Made by a program: the position numbers and the translations under genes. From Tatumella ptyseos ATCC 33301 (GTDB lineage Bacteria > Pseudomonadota > Gammaproteobacteria > Enterobacterales > Enterobacteriaceae), in NCBI RefSeq assembly GCF_000735525.1, contig NZ_JMPR01000028.1:173010-237009 (forward strand): a DNA stretch of 64,000 nt, read 5' to 3'. Below the pieces are notes generated by a model. It ran no database searches. It had not been told where the DNA came from and saw only the letters and a program-made list of their open reading frames with translations. This document shows positions 21,357-32,199 of this stretch, in pieces; the stretch's first letter is position 1, and the number at the start of each line of letters is the position of its first letter.

Positions 21357-22733
21357 TCACTTAATCAGACGGGCTTTACAGTTCTTACCCTTAATTTTGA
21401 CCTGTTGCAGTTGCTTCAGTGCTTTCGCTGCAGAAGCTTTACGGATGGCCACATAAGCGTGGATAGGAAACATATCAATTTTACCGACATCGGCCGCCGT
21501 CAGCCCGGCGTCGCCGGTCAGTGCTCCGAGAATATCCCCCGGACGAATTTTTGCCTTACGGCCACCGTCAATACAGAGAGTCATCATTTCGGCATCCAGC
21601 GGGACGGCAGAGCGTGGCAGATCTGCGGCGGATAACCATTTTGGTTTCAGGCCGATATAGTCTTCCAGCGCATTGGCCCGCTGAATTTCGGCGGGTGCGA
21701 CAAAGCTTATGGCCAGGCCCTGCTGTCCGGCACGGGCCGTCCGGCCGATACGGTGCACATGCACTTCCGGGTCAAAAGAGAGCTCATAGTTAACGACCAT
21801 CTCCAGTTCCCGGATATCCAGCCCGCGGGCGGCGACGTCTGTGGCGACCAGTACCCGGCAGCTATGGTTGGCAAAGCGCACCAGCACCTGGTCACGCTCA
21901 CGTTGTTCCAGGTCACCGTGCAGTGCCAGCACACTGATTTGCTGAGCAGACAGTTCGTCACAGACTTCCTGACAATCACGTTTGGTATTACAGAACACCA
22001 CACAGGAAGCCGGCTGATGCTTGCTCAGCAGCGAGCGTAACAGAGATAATTTTCCGCCGCGTGACGTTTCATAAAACTGCTGCTCGATATCCGGCAATGC
22101 AGAAACATCCCCGGTCGAGATCGCTATCGGGTCGTGCTGAATACGTGCGCTGATCCGCTCAATATTTTGCGGGTAGGTCGCAGAAAACAGCAGGGTCTGC
22201 CGCGTTTTTGGCAGGTGAGAAACAACGTCATCAATGGCATCGGCAAAGCCCATATCCAGCATACGATCAGCTTCATCCAGGACCAGCACTTTGGCGTTTT
22301 CAAGACGCAAACTGTTTTTGCGTAGATGTTCCTGAATCCGTCCCGGCGTACCTACGACAATGTGGGGCGCATGCGCCAGAGAAGCCAGTTGTGGCCCCAT
22401 CGGCTGGCCACCGCAAAGAGTCAGAATTTTTATATTCGCAGTAAACCGTGCCAGCCGGCGCAATTCTTTACTGACCTGGTCTGCCAGTTCACGGGTCGGG
22501 CAAAGCACCAGTGACTGTGTTGTAAAGTGAGAGACATCAATCTGTTGCAGTAAACCGATACCGAACGCTGCCGTTTTTCCGCTGCCGGTTTTAGCCTGCA
22601 CACGGACATCGCGGCCCTGCAGGATGACAGGCAGGGCTTCGGCCTGCACCGGCGTCATGGAGGTGTACCCCAGTTCGGTCAGATTATCCAGCTGCGCAGC
22701 GGGCAGCGTCAGGGAAGCAAAAGATTGGGTCAC
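21357..22733 (-). CDS. dbpA: ATP-dependent RNA helicase DbpA
   Basis: DbpA is a DEAD-box helicase activated by hairpin 92 of 23S rRNA that acts in 50S subunit assembly. The 458-residue protein (E. coli 457) shows the Q motif (YTSMTPVQAEALP), Walker A AKTGSGKT, PTRELA, VLDEADRMLDMG, SAT, and HRIGRTARAG. The C-terminal RNA-binding domain (from about residue 380: PGDILGALTGDAGL and the basic KIKGKNCKARLIK tail) is specific to DbpA. It converges with the DUF4056 gene. In E. coli dbpA lies far away, so its location here is a rearrangement. Confidence 0.96.
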   Translation of the reverse strand: MTQSFASLTLPAAQLDNLTELGYTSMTPVQAEALPVILQGRDVRVQAKTGSGKTAAFGIGLLQQIDVSHFTTQSLVLCPTRELADQVSKELRRLARFTANIKILTLCGGQPMGPQLASLAHAPHIVVGTPGRIQEHLRKNSLRLENAKVLVLDEADRMLDMGFADAIDDVVSHLPKTRQTLLFSATYPQNIERISARIQHDPIAISTGDVSALPDIEQQFYETSRGGKLSLLRSLLSKHQPASCVVFCNTKRDCQEVCDELSAQQISVLALHGDLEQRERDQVLVRFANHSCRVLVATDVAARGLDIRELEMVVNYELSFDPEVHVHRIGRTARAGQQGLAISFVAPAEIQRANALEDYIGLKPKWLSAADLPRSAVPLDAEMMTLCIDGGRKAKIRPGDILGALTGDAGLTAADVGKIDMFPIHAYVAIRKASAAKALKQLQQVKIKGKNCKARLIK

Positions 22734-22885
22734 AGGCTTTACTCTACTCAGGCATTAAACAGGGGGGCTCAGCGTCTGTCATCGCAGGATCAGCGCTGAC
22801 AGACGGGCACAAAGAGAGGCTATTGTATCAGAGATACTCCCGTTCGGCAGGAGAATATCATTGACCAGCCGCAGCCAGTCTTTCG

Positions 22886-22938
22886 CTGAACCGCTGAAGC
22901 ACGTCCGGGCAAGGCTTGCCGTCGCGATCACGGTTCAG
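22886..22938. repeat. Nested inverted repeats downstream of yegS
   Basis: Outer arms CTGAACCG (22886-22893) and CGGTTCAG (22931-22938) enclose an inner GGCAAG/CTTGCC hairpin (22908-22920). It begins 7 bp past the yegS stop. There is no T tract on the minus strand; probably a 3' structure of the yegS transcript. Confidence 0.45.
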
Positions 22939-22945
22939 TCAATGA

Positions 22946-23857
22946 TCACTCCGGCGCCGTACCCAGAAGTTCGCTCTCTGCCGGCAGACGGCAATGGATG
23001 GCCTGAGGCAGGATCTCCATTCTGAAATGGGTACCGCTCAGTGGCTCTCCGTCCAGATTAAACGTCATTGATTGATGCGCGGTAATTTCCAGTGTCCGGC
23101 TACGGGCGCGGAGAATATTGGGGTTATCATCTTCCCGTGTCAGCGTATGCATCAGGGTAGGTAACCATTCGGCAGCGGTAATAATACTGATGTCCATCAG
23201 GCCATCATTAATCAGTGCTGCCGGACATAAACGCTGACCTCCGCCAGCCTGACGGCCATTACCAATCCCGATCACCAGAGCATCCCCTTGCCAGTTGAAC
23301 TCCTCACTGCGGATCTCACAACTGTCGGCCTTCAGGCTGTCGACACGTGACAGGCCATGCAGCAGATAAGATACGCCTCCGAGAGCAGCCTTCAGCCGTG
23401 CCGGGGTTTCTGTAGTAATACGGGTTCCGAAACCGCCGGTCGCCATATTGATAAAGTAACGCTTATTATTGACGCGGATGATATCGACCGCAGTGACCGG
23501 GCCGTTAACAGCGATGCGCAATGCCTCTGCAGGAGGGAGTGGTATGCCCGCGCTGGTGGCAAAATCATTGGCCGTGCCCAGCGGTAATATGCCAAGGATC
23601 GGGCGCTCTGCAGAGGGCAGTCGGGCCAGACCGCTGACAATTTCGTTAATAGTGCCATCACCCCCCCCGGCAATCACGGTATGAACAGATAATTCCCGGG
23701 CTTCCTGCAGGTAACGTGCGGCATCCCCTGGCTCCCAGGTGACGCGGACTGCAATAGTGTAGCCTTCGGAACGAAGGTCCTGTATCGCCTGCCGGAGAAC
23801 ATCGTTACCGGCGCTTTTTCCGTTAAGGATCGCCAATACATTGTACGTATTTGCCAT
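22946..23857 (-). CDS. yegS: Lipid kinase YegS
   Basis: YegS is a diacylglycerol-kinase-fold enzyme that phosphorylates phosphatidylglycerol in vitro. The 303-residue protein (E. coli 299) carries the GGGDGT nucleotide-binding motif at residues 64-69, [12 protein letters not shown] soon after, and the FNLDGEPL motif of the C-terminal beta-sandwich domain. It stands alone on the minus strand between trhP and dbpA; a terminator upstream insulates it from trhP. It marks the return to the E. coli gene order. Confidence 0.94.
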   Translation of the reverse strand: MANTYNVLAILNGKSAGNDVLRQAIQDLRSEGYTIAVRVTWEPGDAARYLQEARELSVHTVIAGGGDGTINEIVSGLARLPSAERPILGILPLGTANDFATSAGIPLPPAEALRIAVNGPVTAVDIIRVNNKRYFINMATGGFGTRITTETPARLKAALGGVSYLLHGLSRVDSLKADSCEIRSEEFNWQGDALVIGIGNGRQAGGGQRLCPAALINDGLMDISIITAAEWLPTLMHTLTREDDNPNILRARSRTLEITAHQSMTFNLDGEPLSGTHFRMEILPQAIHCRLPAESELLGTAPE

Positions 23858-23935
23858 CAGTACTTCCTGCTGTTCAAACTAAGATGGGGGAAGGTATAGC
23901 ATAAAACGGCGTAACATCGCACGGTGAGAAAGGCT

Positions 23936-23970
23936 GAAAAAGAACACCCGCCAGGGGGGCCGGGCGGGTG
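23936..23970 (-). terminator. Intrinsic terminator after trhP
   Basis: On the minus strand a CACCCGCC/GGCGGGTG stem (arms 23963-23970 and 23945-23952) is followed by TTCTTTTT. It lies about 110 bp past the trhP stop and before yegS. Confidence 0.82.
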
Positions 23971-24080
23971 AATAAGATGTTGTCTGAGGTTATCAGAGCA
24001 TCAATACTCTTCGTTATAATGGAGCCATACTAGCGGATAGCCTGCCCCTTCGTTGTGATCGGATTCTCAAACGCGCGCAG

Positions 24081-25454
24081 TTATACTTTTTCAGTCCCCA
24101 TAGGGGCCTGAGTGGTGGCGCCCGTCGGTAAATTACGCAGCAGCAGGGCGAAATCCAGTTCGAGCTCCTCCGGGACTTCCAGCCAGACTTTATGGCCGTC
24201 GCCCGGGGCGACCTCGACCGGCTGGCCTTTACCGTTTTGCAGGGCCTGTAGCGTAAACGTCAGGTTGCCTGCCGGGGTCATGATTTCTAACGAGTCGTTC
24301 AGTAAAAACTTATTTTTAACCGCCACTTCCGCCAGATTTCCCCGGCGCTGACCGGTAAAGTCGCCGACAAACTGCTGGCGATCAGAGGCAGAATACCCCT
24401 GCTGATAGTTCTGATAGCTGTCATGGGTATGACGGCGCAGGAAGCCTTCGGTATAACCGCGATGGGCCAGCCCCTCAAGGGTGTTTAACAGATCGGGGTC
24501 AAAGGGTTTACCTGCCGCGGCATCATCGATGGCCCGGCGATAGACCTGAGCGGTTCTTGCGCAGTAGTAGAAAGACTTGGTCCGGCCCTCGATTTTCAGT
24601 GAGTGCACACCGGCCTGACTCAGTCGCTCTACGTGTGCGACTGCCCGCAGGTCTTTGGAGTTCATGATATACGTACCATGCTCGTCTTCAAACGCACTCA
24701 TGGGCTCTTCAGGGCGCATTTTTTCACTCAGCAGAAAAACTTTATCGGTGGCAGGGCCTTGTCCGAGTGTCGGTTCGAGGGTGGTCACCGGGATCGGGTC
24801 GTATTTTTCTACGATATTCCCGTTCTGGTCTTCTTTCCCTTCCTCGACTTTATAATCCCAGCGGCAGGCATTGGTACAGGTACCCTGATTCGGGTCTCGT
24901 TTATTCAGATATCCGGACAGCAGGCAGCGTCCGGAATAGGCCATGCACAGGGCACCATGGACAAAAACCTCAATTTCCATCTCCGGCACCTGCTGACGGA
25001 TCTCTTCTATCTCTTCCAGAGAAAGTTCGCGCGACAGAATAACGCGGGTCAGCCCCATCTGTTTCCAGAACTTCACGGTGGCCCAGTTGACGGCATTCGC
25101 CTGCACGGAAAGATGAACAGGCATCTGCGGGAAGGCTTCTCTGACCAGCATAATCAGCCCCGGATCCGACATAATTAATGCATCCGGTTGCATATCAATG
25201 ACCGGCTGCAGGTCACGGATAAAAGTCTTCAGCTTGGCATTATGGGGGGCAATGTTGACCACCACGTAAAATTTCTTCCCGAGCTGATGGGCTTCGTTGA
25301 TCCCCTGTTGCAGGTTTTCATGGCTGAATTCATTGTTACGTACCCGTAAGCTATAGCGTGGCTGGCCGGCGTATACGGCATCTGCACCGTAAGCGAAGGC
25401 ATAACGCATATTCTTCAGGGTACCTGCGGGGGACAGAAGTTCTGGCTTAAACAT
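24081..25454 (-). CDS. trhP: tRNA 5-hydroxyuridine modification protein TrhP (YegQ), peptidase-U32 family
   Basis: TrhP installs the 5-hydroxyl of cmo5U/mo5U wobble uridines in tRNA, using prephenate, in parallel with TrhO. The N-terminus MFKPELLSPAGTLKNMRYAF and the U32 signature EVFVHGALCMAYSGRCLLSGYL-like region (His and several Cys) are clear. The C-terminal beta domain follows, with FLLNDSLEIMTPAGN. The frame is open to 25655, but the upstream 67 residues look non-coding and MFKPEL is the family's start, giving 457 residues (E. coli 453). It follows baeR by 145 bp and ends at its own terminator. Confidence 0.94.
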   Translation of the reverse strand: MFKPELLSPAGTLKNMRYAFAYGADAVYAGQPRYSLRVRNNEFSHENLQQGINEAHQLGKKFYVVVNIAPHNAKLKTFIRDLQPVIDMQPDALIMSDPGLIMLVREAFPQMPVHLSVQANAVNWATVKFWKQMGLTRVILSRELSLEEIEEIRQQVPEMEIEVFVHGALCMAYSGRCLLSGYLNKRDPNQGTCTNACRWDYKVEEGKEDQNGNIVEKYDPIPVTTLEPTLGQGPATDKVFLLSEKMRPEEPMSAFEDEHGTYIMNSKDLRAVAHVERLSQAGVHSLKIEGRTKSFYYCARTAQVYRRAIDDAAAGKPFDPDLLNTLEGLAHRGYTEGFLRRHTHDSYQNYQQGYSASDRQQFVGDFTGQRRGNLAEVAVKNKFLLNDSLEIMTPAGNLTFTLQALQNGKGQPVEVAPGDGHKVWLEVPEELELDFALLLRNLPTGATTQAPMGTEKV

Positions 25455-25599
25455 GGTCACTCTCATTTCTGATGTCAGGTCAGTGCACTCGGCGAGCGCA
25501 TCAGGGCTCAGCAAGACAACCCTACAAAAAGAAGGGGATTGTAGTGAGGGAATATCGGGTTGTAAATCTTTCTGTATGAACGGCCGTCTGGCCGTCATC

Positions 25600-26310
25600 T
25601 CAGAGCAGGCGGCTGCGCTGACCTTCCCAGCGGTAACCCAGGCCGTAGACCGCACGGATAAACGTCTGTTCCTGATCCTGTGTTTCCAGTTTACGACGGA
25701 GATTTTTTATGTGACTGTCGATGGTCCGGTCGGCCACCACCCGGTAATCGTCATAGAGCAGATCAAGCAGTTGTTCACGGGTGAACACCTTCCCCGGTTC
25801 CTGTGACAGAGCCGTCAGTAACCGGAATTCAGCCGGTGTCAGCTCGACAGGTTGACCGTCCCAGCGGGCACGAAATCGCCCTTTATCAATTTCCAGTCGG
25901 GCAGAGACCTCGACGGACTCTTCAGCGACGCGCAGACAGCGACGCAGGATAATCTTCACTCTGGCGACCACTTCCCTCGGGCTGAAAGGTTTACAGACAT
26001 AATCATCCGCACCGATTTCCAGCCCCAGTAAACGGTCTATTTCTTCGCTGCGGGCGGTCAGCATAATCACAGGCAGATCCGAGAACTGGCGAAGTTCGCG
26101 ACAGACCGACAGTCCGTCTTTGCCCGGCAGCATCAAATCCAGGATCAACAGGTCCGGCGGCGTGGCTTTTACCTGCGGGATCACGTCATCGCCGCGGCTG
26201 ACGACATGGGTACGGTAACCGGCGGCCTGTAAATAATCGACCAGCAGCATGGCCAGTTTTGGCTCATCCTCAACAATCATCACCCGTGGAGAAAGGGTAG
26301 GTTCTGTCAT
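25600..26310 (-). CDS. baeR: Envelope-stress response regulator BaeR
   Basis: BaeR is an OmpR/PhoB-type response regulator that, with BaeS, induces mdtABC and acrD in response to indole, flavonoids, tannins and metals. The receiver domain has the phosphorylation site Asp58 in [13 protein letters not shown]; the C-terminal winged helix (about 135-232) ends in [11 protein letters not shown]. Length 236 residues (E. coli 240). Its ATG overlaps the baeS stop by four bases, so the two are translationally coupled at the end of the mdtABCD-baeSR operon. A small ACGGCC/GGCCGT hairpin follows the stop (25580-25595). Confidence 0.95.
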   Translation of the reverse strand: MTEPTLSPRVMIVEDEPKLAMLLVDYLQAAGYRTHVVSRGDDVIPQVKATPPDLLILDLMLPGKDGLSVCRELRQFSDLPVIMLTARSEEIDRLLGLEIGADDYVCKPFSPREVVARVKIILRRCLRVAEESVEVSARLEIDKGRFRARWDGQPVELTPAEFRLLTALSQEPGKVFTREQLLDLLYDDYRVVADRTIDSHIKNLRRKLETQDQEQTFIRAVYGLGYRWEGQRSRLL

Positions 26311-27701
26311 ATGTTTTGCTCACCTGTCATCAATGGCAACCTGACGAGGATAGTAACACCTCCGGCCCCGGAATGCTGGCAGTCAATGGTGCCCTGATGT
26401 GCGTCTGTGATGGCCCGGCAGATAGCCAGTCCCAGACCGGACCCTCCGCTTGCGCGGTTACGGGAGTCTTCAGCCCGGTAAAACCGGTCAAAAATATGTT
26501 GCTGCTGTTCATCACTGATGCCGGGCGCACTATCACTGAAAGATAACTGAAGGTCGTCCTGCCGTTGTTGCAGAGTGACCACCAGGCTGCCGCCGGAACG
26601 GGTATAACGCAGGCTGTTCTCCAACAGGTTATGGCATAACTGACTCAGCCTGCCGATGTCACCGACGCAGGGGGCGGTGGGCGGTAACTGAAAGTGCAGC
26701 GACAGGCCGGCATCGCGGAATCGCTGTACATAGGTGGCGCAGACACTTTCTGTCAGCTCGCTCAGGCACAGGGGCTGCATCTGATAACGTAGCGCCCCTG
26801 CATCAGAAAGTGCCAGTTGATGCAGGTCATCGACCAGTTTTTTCAGGGTCATCACTTCACTTTGTAACGAGGTGACGGCGGCCGGAGTCAGGTGGCGAAC
26901 CCCGTCCTGGATAGCTTCAAGTTCCCCCTGCAGGATGGCCAGCGGCGTGCGTAGCTCATGGGAGATGTCCGCCATAAACGCCCGGCGATTGGTTTCATTT
27001 TTTTCCAGTGACTCAGCCAGTTGATTAAAATCGCGGGCCAGTTGGCCCAGTTCATCATCGCTGGTCACCCTGACCCGGGTTGCCAGTTGACCTGCCGCCA
27101 GCTGGTGGGTACCGCTAACCAGCCGTTTCACCGGGGCCAGCAGTCCGCGCGAAAGGCGCCAGGTCACGATGGCGGCCAGCAACGTTGTCAGAGCCGCGAT
27201 GAGCCAGCTGGCCCGTTTTTGCTGATGGTCAAAGTTGATATCCGTGCTGCGTGTCAGTTGCTCCGGGGGAGAACCAATGACCCAACCGGCTACTCGTCCC
27301 TCCGGGGTGGTGATCGGGTGTTCAACCCGCTGAACCGGCAGTTTTTTTCGTGGTCCGATCAGCACATGGTATTGACTATCCACAATCCAGAATGGGGTAC
27401 GCCAGCCAGGCGAGGGGAAGTTATCCCGCGGCTGACTTTGTTCCAGCGAGTGCAGCAGGGTGTAAATGATCCGGTTATTCTTCTGCAGAAAAGTCCAGTT
27501 CCCGTGCTGCTGATATTGCTCGGCCAGGGCATCGCTTAACAGGTTCAGGCGTTGTTCATTACTCTCACGGATATAATCGACAAACCCGTGCTCGAAGCTC
27601 ATACGCATCGCCCAGTGCATGACTACCAGTACCAGCAGACAGCTACCGAAAATAGTCATAAACAGCTTCGCCCGGATGTTCACCCGCCAGTGCAGTTTCA
27701 T
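26307..27701 (-). CDS. baeS: Envelope-stress sensor histidine kinase BaeS
   Basis: BaeS is an inner-membrane sensor kinase that phosphorylates BaeR. The 464-residue protein has TM1 at about 10-30, a periplasmic loop to about 165, TM2 at about 165-182, a HAMP domain to about 235 and the H-box [13 protein letters not shown] with His248. The ATPase domain has N ([12 protein letters not shown]), G1 (FSDSAPGIS) and G2 (GGSGLGLAI) boxes. It overlaps both mdtD upstream and baeR downstream by four bases. Confidence 0.95.
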   Translation of the reverse strand: MKLHWRVNIRAKLFMTIFGSCLLVLVVMHWAMRMSFEHGFVDYIRESNEQRLNLLSDALAEQYQQHGNWTFLQKNNRIIYTLLHSLEQSQPRDNFPSPGWRTPFWIVDSQYHVLIGPRKKLPVQRVEHPITTPEGRVAGWVIGSPPEQLTRSTDINFDHQQKRASWLIAALTTLLAAIVTWRLSRGLLAPVKRLVSGTHQLAAGQLATRVRVTSDDELGQLARDFNQLAESLEKNETNRRAFMADISHELRTPLAILQGELEAIQDGVRHLTPAAVTSLQSEVMTLKKLVDDLHQLALSDAGALRYQMQPLCLSELTESVCATYVQRFRDAGLSLHFQLPPTAPCVGDIGRLSQLCHNLLENSLRYTRSGGSLVVTLQQRQDDLQLSFSDSAPGISDEQQQHIFDRFYRAEDSRNRASGGSGLGLAICRAITDAHQGTIDCQHSGAGGVTILVRLPLMTGEQNI

Positions 27702-29131
27702 GATTTCCGATGCCCTTTGTTTAACAGCGTATTACGGCTGAGGTCTTCAGGGACGAACCAGAAGACTATGATCGGTAGCCAGAGGAATAATCCGATCAGC
27801 AGCCAGGCCATGCTGAATGTCTGACGCAGGGCGGCAGTATCGGCGAGGGCCGCATGCCCTGAGCTTGCCAGCAGTAACCCTGCCAGGGTGACGCCGGTAC
27901 TCATAGATAACTGCATCACCATCGAAAGCAAACTGTTTCCTGAAGAGGCCAGAGTGTCCGGTAGCTCTTTCAGGGTCAGGGTATTCATGGTCGTAAAACG
28001 GACCGAGTTGACGCCACCGAGCAGGAACATGACCAACGGTAATCCTTCAATCCGGTCCAGCCGTAACAAGAGCGGGAACAGCATGACCACCAGTCCCAGT
28101 AACAGTGTGGAACTGATCAGCGCACGACGATAACCGACGGTATTGACCAGCCTGACCACCACACGCTTAATCAGCATACTGCCCGCGACCATCGGTATCA
28201 TCATCAGCCCGGCATGAAACGGGCTGAGACCGAGCGCCAGTTGCAGGAAAAGCGGGATCATAAACGGTAACATGCCACTGCCGGTACGGGCGACCATACT
28301 GCCGATTAACCCGATGCGGTACACCGGATTCTTAAATAAATCGAGGCTGAACAGCGCATTATCCCGGTTGAAGGCGTACACAGGGTAAAGCACCAGACAA
28401 CCTATCCCCGCACTGAGCAGGACGGATAACCAGAGCGTGCGGTCTCCTGTCCATTCGCGGCTTTCCAGTGCCAGTGTCAGCGAAGCCATCGCAATGGCCA
28501 GCAGCAGAAACCCCCGGAAATCAAAGCGTCGCCCGGGTAAGCGGTAGTTTGGCAGCAGGCGGAGAGTCGCCCAGGCGCCGATGATCCCGACCGGGATATT
28601 GATCAAAAAAATCCAGTGCCAGCTGGTGTATTCCACCAGCAGGCCGCCAAGGGTAGGGCCGGCCAGCGGACCGACCTGGCCCGGTAAGGTCACGAAAGCC
28701 ATCGCCGCCATATATTGGGCCCGCGGCACAATTTTCATTACCGTCAGCCTGCCGACCGGTACCATCATGGCCCCGCCCATGCCCTGCAGCACCCGCGCCA
28801 TCACCAGCTGATCCAGCGTGGAGGAGAGGGCACAGCAGACCGAACCCAGCGTGAACAGTACGATAGCACTGCAGAAAATATTTCGTACCCCCAGACGATC
28901 CGCAAGCCAGCCGCTTAACGGCAGCATCACTGCGACCGTTAATACATAGGAAACAATCACCATATGCATATTCAGCGGGCTGCTATGCAGGGCCTTTGCC
29001 ATGGAAGGCAGCGCCGTGTTCACAATCGTGGTATCCAGCGATTGCATAAAAAAGCCGATGGCGACGATCCACAACTGCCAGCGCACAGAGGGCGGGGTCG
29101 GTGCAGAGGCATTACCGGGTTCTGAGTGCAT
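27698..29131 (-). CDS. mdtD: MFS transporter MdtD
   Basis: A DHA2-type major-facilitator protein with about fourteen hydrophobic segments, 477 residues (E. coli 471). The motif-A-like [13 protein letters not shown] loop and the [16 protein letters not shown] segment are visible; the N-terminus contains [15 protein letters not shown], typical of the subfamily. In E. coli MdtD is not needed for MdtABC drug efflux and has been linked to citrate export (IceT). The frame also allows a GTG at 29134, but AGGAGA is six bases before the ATG at 29131, giving a TGATG junction with mdtC. It also overlaps baeS by four bases. Confidence 0.93.
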   Translation of the reverse strand: MHSEPGNASAPTPPSVRWQLWIVAIGFFMQSLDTTIVNTALPSMAKALHSSPLNMHMVIVSYVLTVAVMLPLSGWLADRLGVRNIFCSAIVLFTLGSVCCALSSTLDQLVMARVLQGMGGAMMVPVGRLTVMKIVPRAQYMAAMAFVTLPGQVGPLAGPTLGGLLVEYTSWHWIFLINIPVGIIGAWATLRLLPNYRLPGRRFDFRGFLLLAIAMASLTLALESREWTGDRTLWLSVLLSAGIGCLVLYPVYAFNRDNALFSLDLFKNPVYRIGLIGSMVARTGSGMLPFMIPLFLQLALGLSPFHAGLMMIPMVAGSMLIKRVVVRLVNTVGYRRALISSTLLLGLVVMLFPLLLRLDRIEGLPLVMFLLGGVNSVRFTTMNTLTLKELPDTLASSGNSLLSMVMQLSMSTGVTLAGLLLASSGHAALADTAALRQTFSMAWLLIGLFLWLPIIVFWFVPEDLSRNTLLNKGHRKS

Positions 29132-32100
29132 CACGGTTCTCCTGTGACAGGCCTGCGGCCTTTACTGAGTTTATCCATGAACAGAAATACCACCGGGGTC
29201 GTGTACAGCGTCAGTAACTGACTGATAATTAATCCGCCGGCGATGGCTATTCCTAAAGGTTGCCGTAATTCTGCGCCATCTCCGGAGGTAAATACCAGCG
29301 GAAGTGCACCAAAAAGTGCCGCCAGGGTAGTCATCAGTATCGGGCGGAAACGCAGCAGACAGGCCTGATAGATAGCCTCGCGTGCAGAGAGCCTGCCTTC
29401 CCGCTCTGCGGCCAGCGCAAAATCAATCAGCATAATGGCATTCTTTTTCACTATGCCTATCAGTAGCAGGATACCTAACATCGCAATCAGGCTGAAGGGG
29501 GTGCCGGACAGGCGTAAGGCCAGCAAGGCACCCACCCCGGCCGGGGGGAGGGTCGAGAGAATGGTCACCGGATGAATATAGCTTTCATACAGCATGCCGG
29601 TCACGATATAGACCGTGGCAATCGCCCCGATAATCAGCCATAGCTGGCTGGACTGGCTGTCACGGAACAGTTTTGCATCACCGGCAAACTCGCCGCGAAT
29701 GGAGGCCGGAACCCCCAGACGAACCATCGTCTGGTCAATGGCCGAGGAAGCCTGCGACAGCGCGACACCGTCGGGCAGGTTAAACGAAAGTGTGGCAGCG
29801 GCAGACAGTCCCTGGTGGTTAACCGCGGTCGGTGTATTGCCTGGCGCCCAGTGTGCAATACGTGATAACGGTATCGACTGACCCTGATCATTGATCAGGT
29901 ACATCTGGTCGAGGGCAGAGGCATTCTGCAGATACCGGGGATCCACCTCCAGGACCACTTTGTACTGATTCATCGGCCGGTAAATAGTGGAGATTTCCCG
30001 CTGGCCAAAGGCATCATTCAGTAAGGCATTCGCCTGTGCCACGTTAATCCCCAGTCTGGCCATACTGGCCCGGTCATACACCAGTTGCAGTTCACCCCCG
30101 TGGTCTTCCTGGTCTGAACTCACATCGGTCAGTTGCGGCAGATGCCGGAATGCCTCAAGTATTTTAGGGGACCACTGGCGGAGTGCCTGCAGATCATCCG
30201 ACAGCAATGTGTACTGATAACTGGCGTTCGACGAGCGGCCGCCGGTATGAATATCCTGAACCGGATTCAGGTATAAGCGTGCGCCTGGCTCATTCGCCAG
30301 TGCATTTCGCAGCCTGTCGATCACCTGTCGGGCACTGACCTTTCGTTCTGCCAACGGTTTGAGCGAAATATAGAGCGAACCGCTATTGGTACGCATACCC
30401 CCGGTAAAACCGGTGACATTATCGACGGCGGGATCCGCACTGACAATGCGCATAAAATCGGCCAGTTTATCGCGCATGGCCTGGAAAGAAATACTCTGGT
30501 CAGCCTGGATATTGCCGGAGATACGGCCGGTATCCTGTTCAGGTAAAAACGTCTTCGGAAGGGTGATAAATAATCCGACCGTCAGCGCGACCGTGGCCAG
30601 TAATACGCAGAGGGTTGTTTTCGGATGGCGCAGTACGCGGCGTAATGAGCGGGCATAACCGGTCTGAATGCCGTCCATGCCTTTCTGAAACCAGGAACGG
30701 CGCCGCGGGGTGTCTGCCGGCGTCAGCTTCAGCAATCTGGCACACATCATCGGGGTCAGGGTCAGGGAAATCACCAAAGAAATCAGGATCGCGACCGACA
30801 GGGTAATGGCAAATTCATTGAAAAACCGGCCAATCAGTCCGCCCAGGAACATCAGTGGTAAAAATACCGCGACCAGCGACAGACTCATCGCCAGTACGGT
30901 GAACCCGACTTCGCGGATCCCGCGCAGAGCGGCGGCAAAAGGCTTCATGCCGGCTTCCACGTGACGGGCAATATTCTCCAGCACGACAATAGCATCGTCC
31001 ACCACAAAGCCTGTGGCGATGGTCAGGGCCATCAGTGACAGATTATTCAGGCTGAAACCACAAAGATACATGGCAGAGAAACTGCCAATCAGGGAGACAG
31101 GCACCACGATCGCCGGGATCAATGTCGCTCTGGCCGATCCCAGAAACAGGAAGACCACCAGGATCACCAGGGCAATCGCGATAATCAGTGACTGTTCCAC
31201 TTCATTAAGTGAGGCCCGGATAGTCGGTGAGCGGTCCTGGGCGATACTGAGCTGGATAGCCGCAGGAATTTCCTGGCGCAGTACCGGCAGTCTTTCACGG
31301 ATACGGTCCACCGTTGAGATAACGTTGGCGTCAGCGGTTTTACGGATCATCATCAGGATCGCCGGTTTTCCGTCGCTCAGACCAATATTACGTATGTCCT
31401 GGACATCATTTGTCACGGTCGCAATATCGCCCAGCCGCACGGCGGCCCCGTTATTGTAGTGAACAATGACCGAACGGTAATGGCTGGCATCATCCAGCAC
31501 ATCATTTGTCGCCAGCTGCCAGCGTTGTTCCCCGTCATCAATAGCCCCGAGCGGCAGGCGCTGGTTTGCTGCGCTGAGCTGGCTGCGGATCTTATCCAGC
31601 GAAATGCCCTGACTGAATAATTGCTGCGGGTTAACATCGACACGCACGGCAGGGAGGGATCCGCCGCCGATGGTGACATCGCCGACGCCGTCTATCTGGG
31701 AAATCGTTTGTGCCAGACGGGTGGTGGCATAATCGTATAGCTGGCCCCGGGAATAGGTATCTGAGGTCAGTGTCAGGATCATAACCGGTGCATCGGACGG
31801 GTTGGCTTTACGGTAGGTCGGGCGTGACGACATACCGCTTGGCAACAGACTTTGGGCAGCATTCAGTGCGGCCTGGACATCGCGGGCAGCGCCGTTAATA
31901 TCCCGGTTAAGATCAAAAATCAGGATAATACGGGTCGTCCCCAGCGTACTGGTGGAGGTCATTTCGCTGATACCGGAAATCCGGCCCAGAGAGCGCTCCA
32001 GTGGCGTGGCCACGGAGGCCGCCATCGTCTCTGCCGAGGCCCCTGACATACTGGCCGAGACCACTACGGCAGGAAAATCCACCTGCGGTAAGGCCGCGAC

Positions 32101-32199
32101 CGGCAGTAAACGAAAGCCAAGGACACCCGCCAGCACGATCGCCAGCGAAAACAGCAGGGTGGCGACCGGGCGGTGAATAAACAGGTCCAGCGCCTTCAC
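29131..32199 (-). CDS. mdtC: Multidrug efflux RND transporter permease MdtC
   Basis: An inner-membrane RND pump subunit that forms a B2C heterotrimer with MdtB and works with MdtA and an outer-membrane channel (TolC in E. coli). Exports bile salts, novobiocin and similar compounds. At 1022 residues (E. coli 1025) it shows [11 protein letters not shown] at the start, two large periplasmic regions, and the TM4 [18 protein letters not shown] proton-relay acidic pair. The start is GTG, overlapping the mdtB stop by four bases (GTGA). Confidence 0.96.
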   Translation of the reverse strand: MKALDLFIHRPVATLLFSLAIVLAGVLGFRLLPVAALPQVDFPAVVVSASMSGASAETMAASVATPLERSLGRISGISEMTSTSTLGTTRIILIFDLNRDINGAARDVQAALNAAQSLLPSGMSSRPTYRKANPSDAPVMILTLTSDTYSRGQLYDYATTRLAQTISQIDGVGDVTIGGGSLPAVRVDVNPQQLFSQGISLDKIRSQLSAANQRLPLGAIDDGEQRWQLATNDVLDDASHYRSVIVHYNNGAAVRLGDIATVTNDVQDIRNIGLSDGKPAILMMIRKTADANVISTVDRIRERLPVLRQEIPAAIQLSIAQDRSPTIRASLNEVEQSLIIAIALVILVVFLFLGSARATLIPAIVVPVSLIGSFSAMYLCGFSLNNLSLMALTIATGFVVDDAIVVLENIARHVEAGMKPFAAALRGIREVGFTVLAMSLSLVAVFLPLMFLGGLIGRFFNEFAITLSVAILISLVISLTLTPMMCARLLKLTPADTPRRRSWFQKGMDGIQTGYARSLRRVLRHPKTTLCVLLATVALTVGLFITLPKTFLPEQDTGRISGNIQADQSISFQAMRDKLADFMRIVSADPAVDNVTGFTGGMRTNSGSLYISLKPLAERKVSARQVIDRLRNALANEPGARLYLNPVQDIHTGGRSSNASYQYTLLSDDLQALRQWSPKILEAFRHLPQLTDVSSDQEDHGGELQLVYDRASMARLGINVAQANALLNDAFGQREISTIYRPMNQYKVVLEVDPRYLQNASALDQMYLINDQGQSIPLSRIAHWAPGNTPTAVNHQGLSAAATLSFNLPDGVALSQASSAIDQTMVRLGVPASIRGEFAGDAKLFRDSQSSQLWLIIGAIATVYIVTGMLYESYIHPVTILSTLPPAGVGALLALRLSGTPFSLIAMLGILLLIGIVKKNAIMLIDFALAAEREGRLSAREAIYQACLLRFRPILMTTLAALFGALPLVFTSGDGAELRQPLGIAIAGGLIISQLLTLYTTPVVFLFMDKLSKGRRPVTGEP

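Noticed and set aside
23858-24080. Searched the trhP-yegS gap for the CyaR small RNA known near yegQ in E. coli
   Set aside because: No CyaR-like conserved anti-Shine-Dalgarno segment or matching hairpin was seen; only the trhP terminator is supported.
24081-25655. Extended N-terminus for trhP starting at 25655
   Set aside because: The added 67 residues do not resemble the family and overlap the end of baeR; MFKPELLSPAG is the conserved start.
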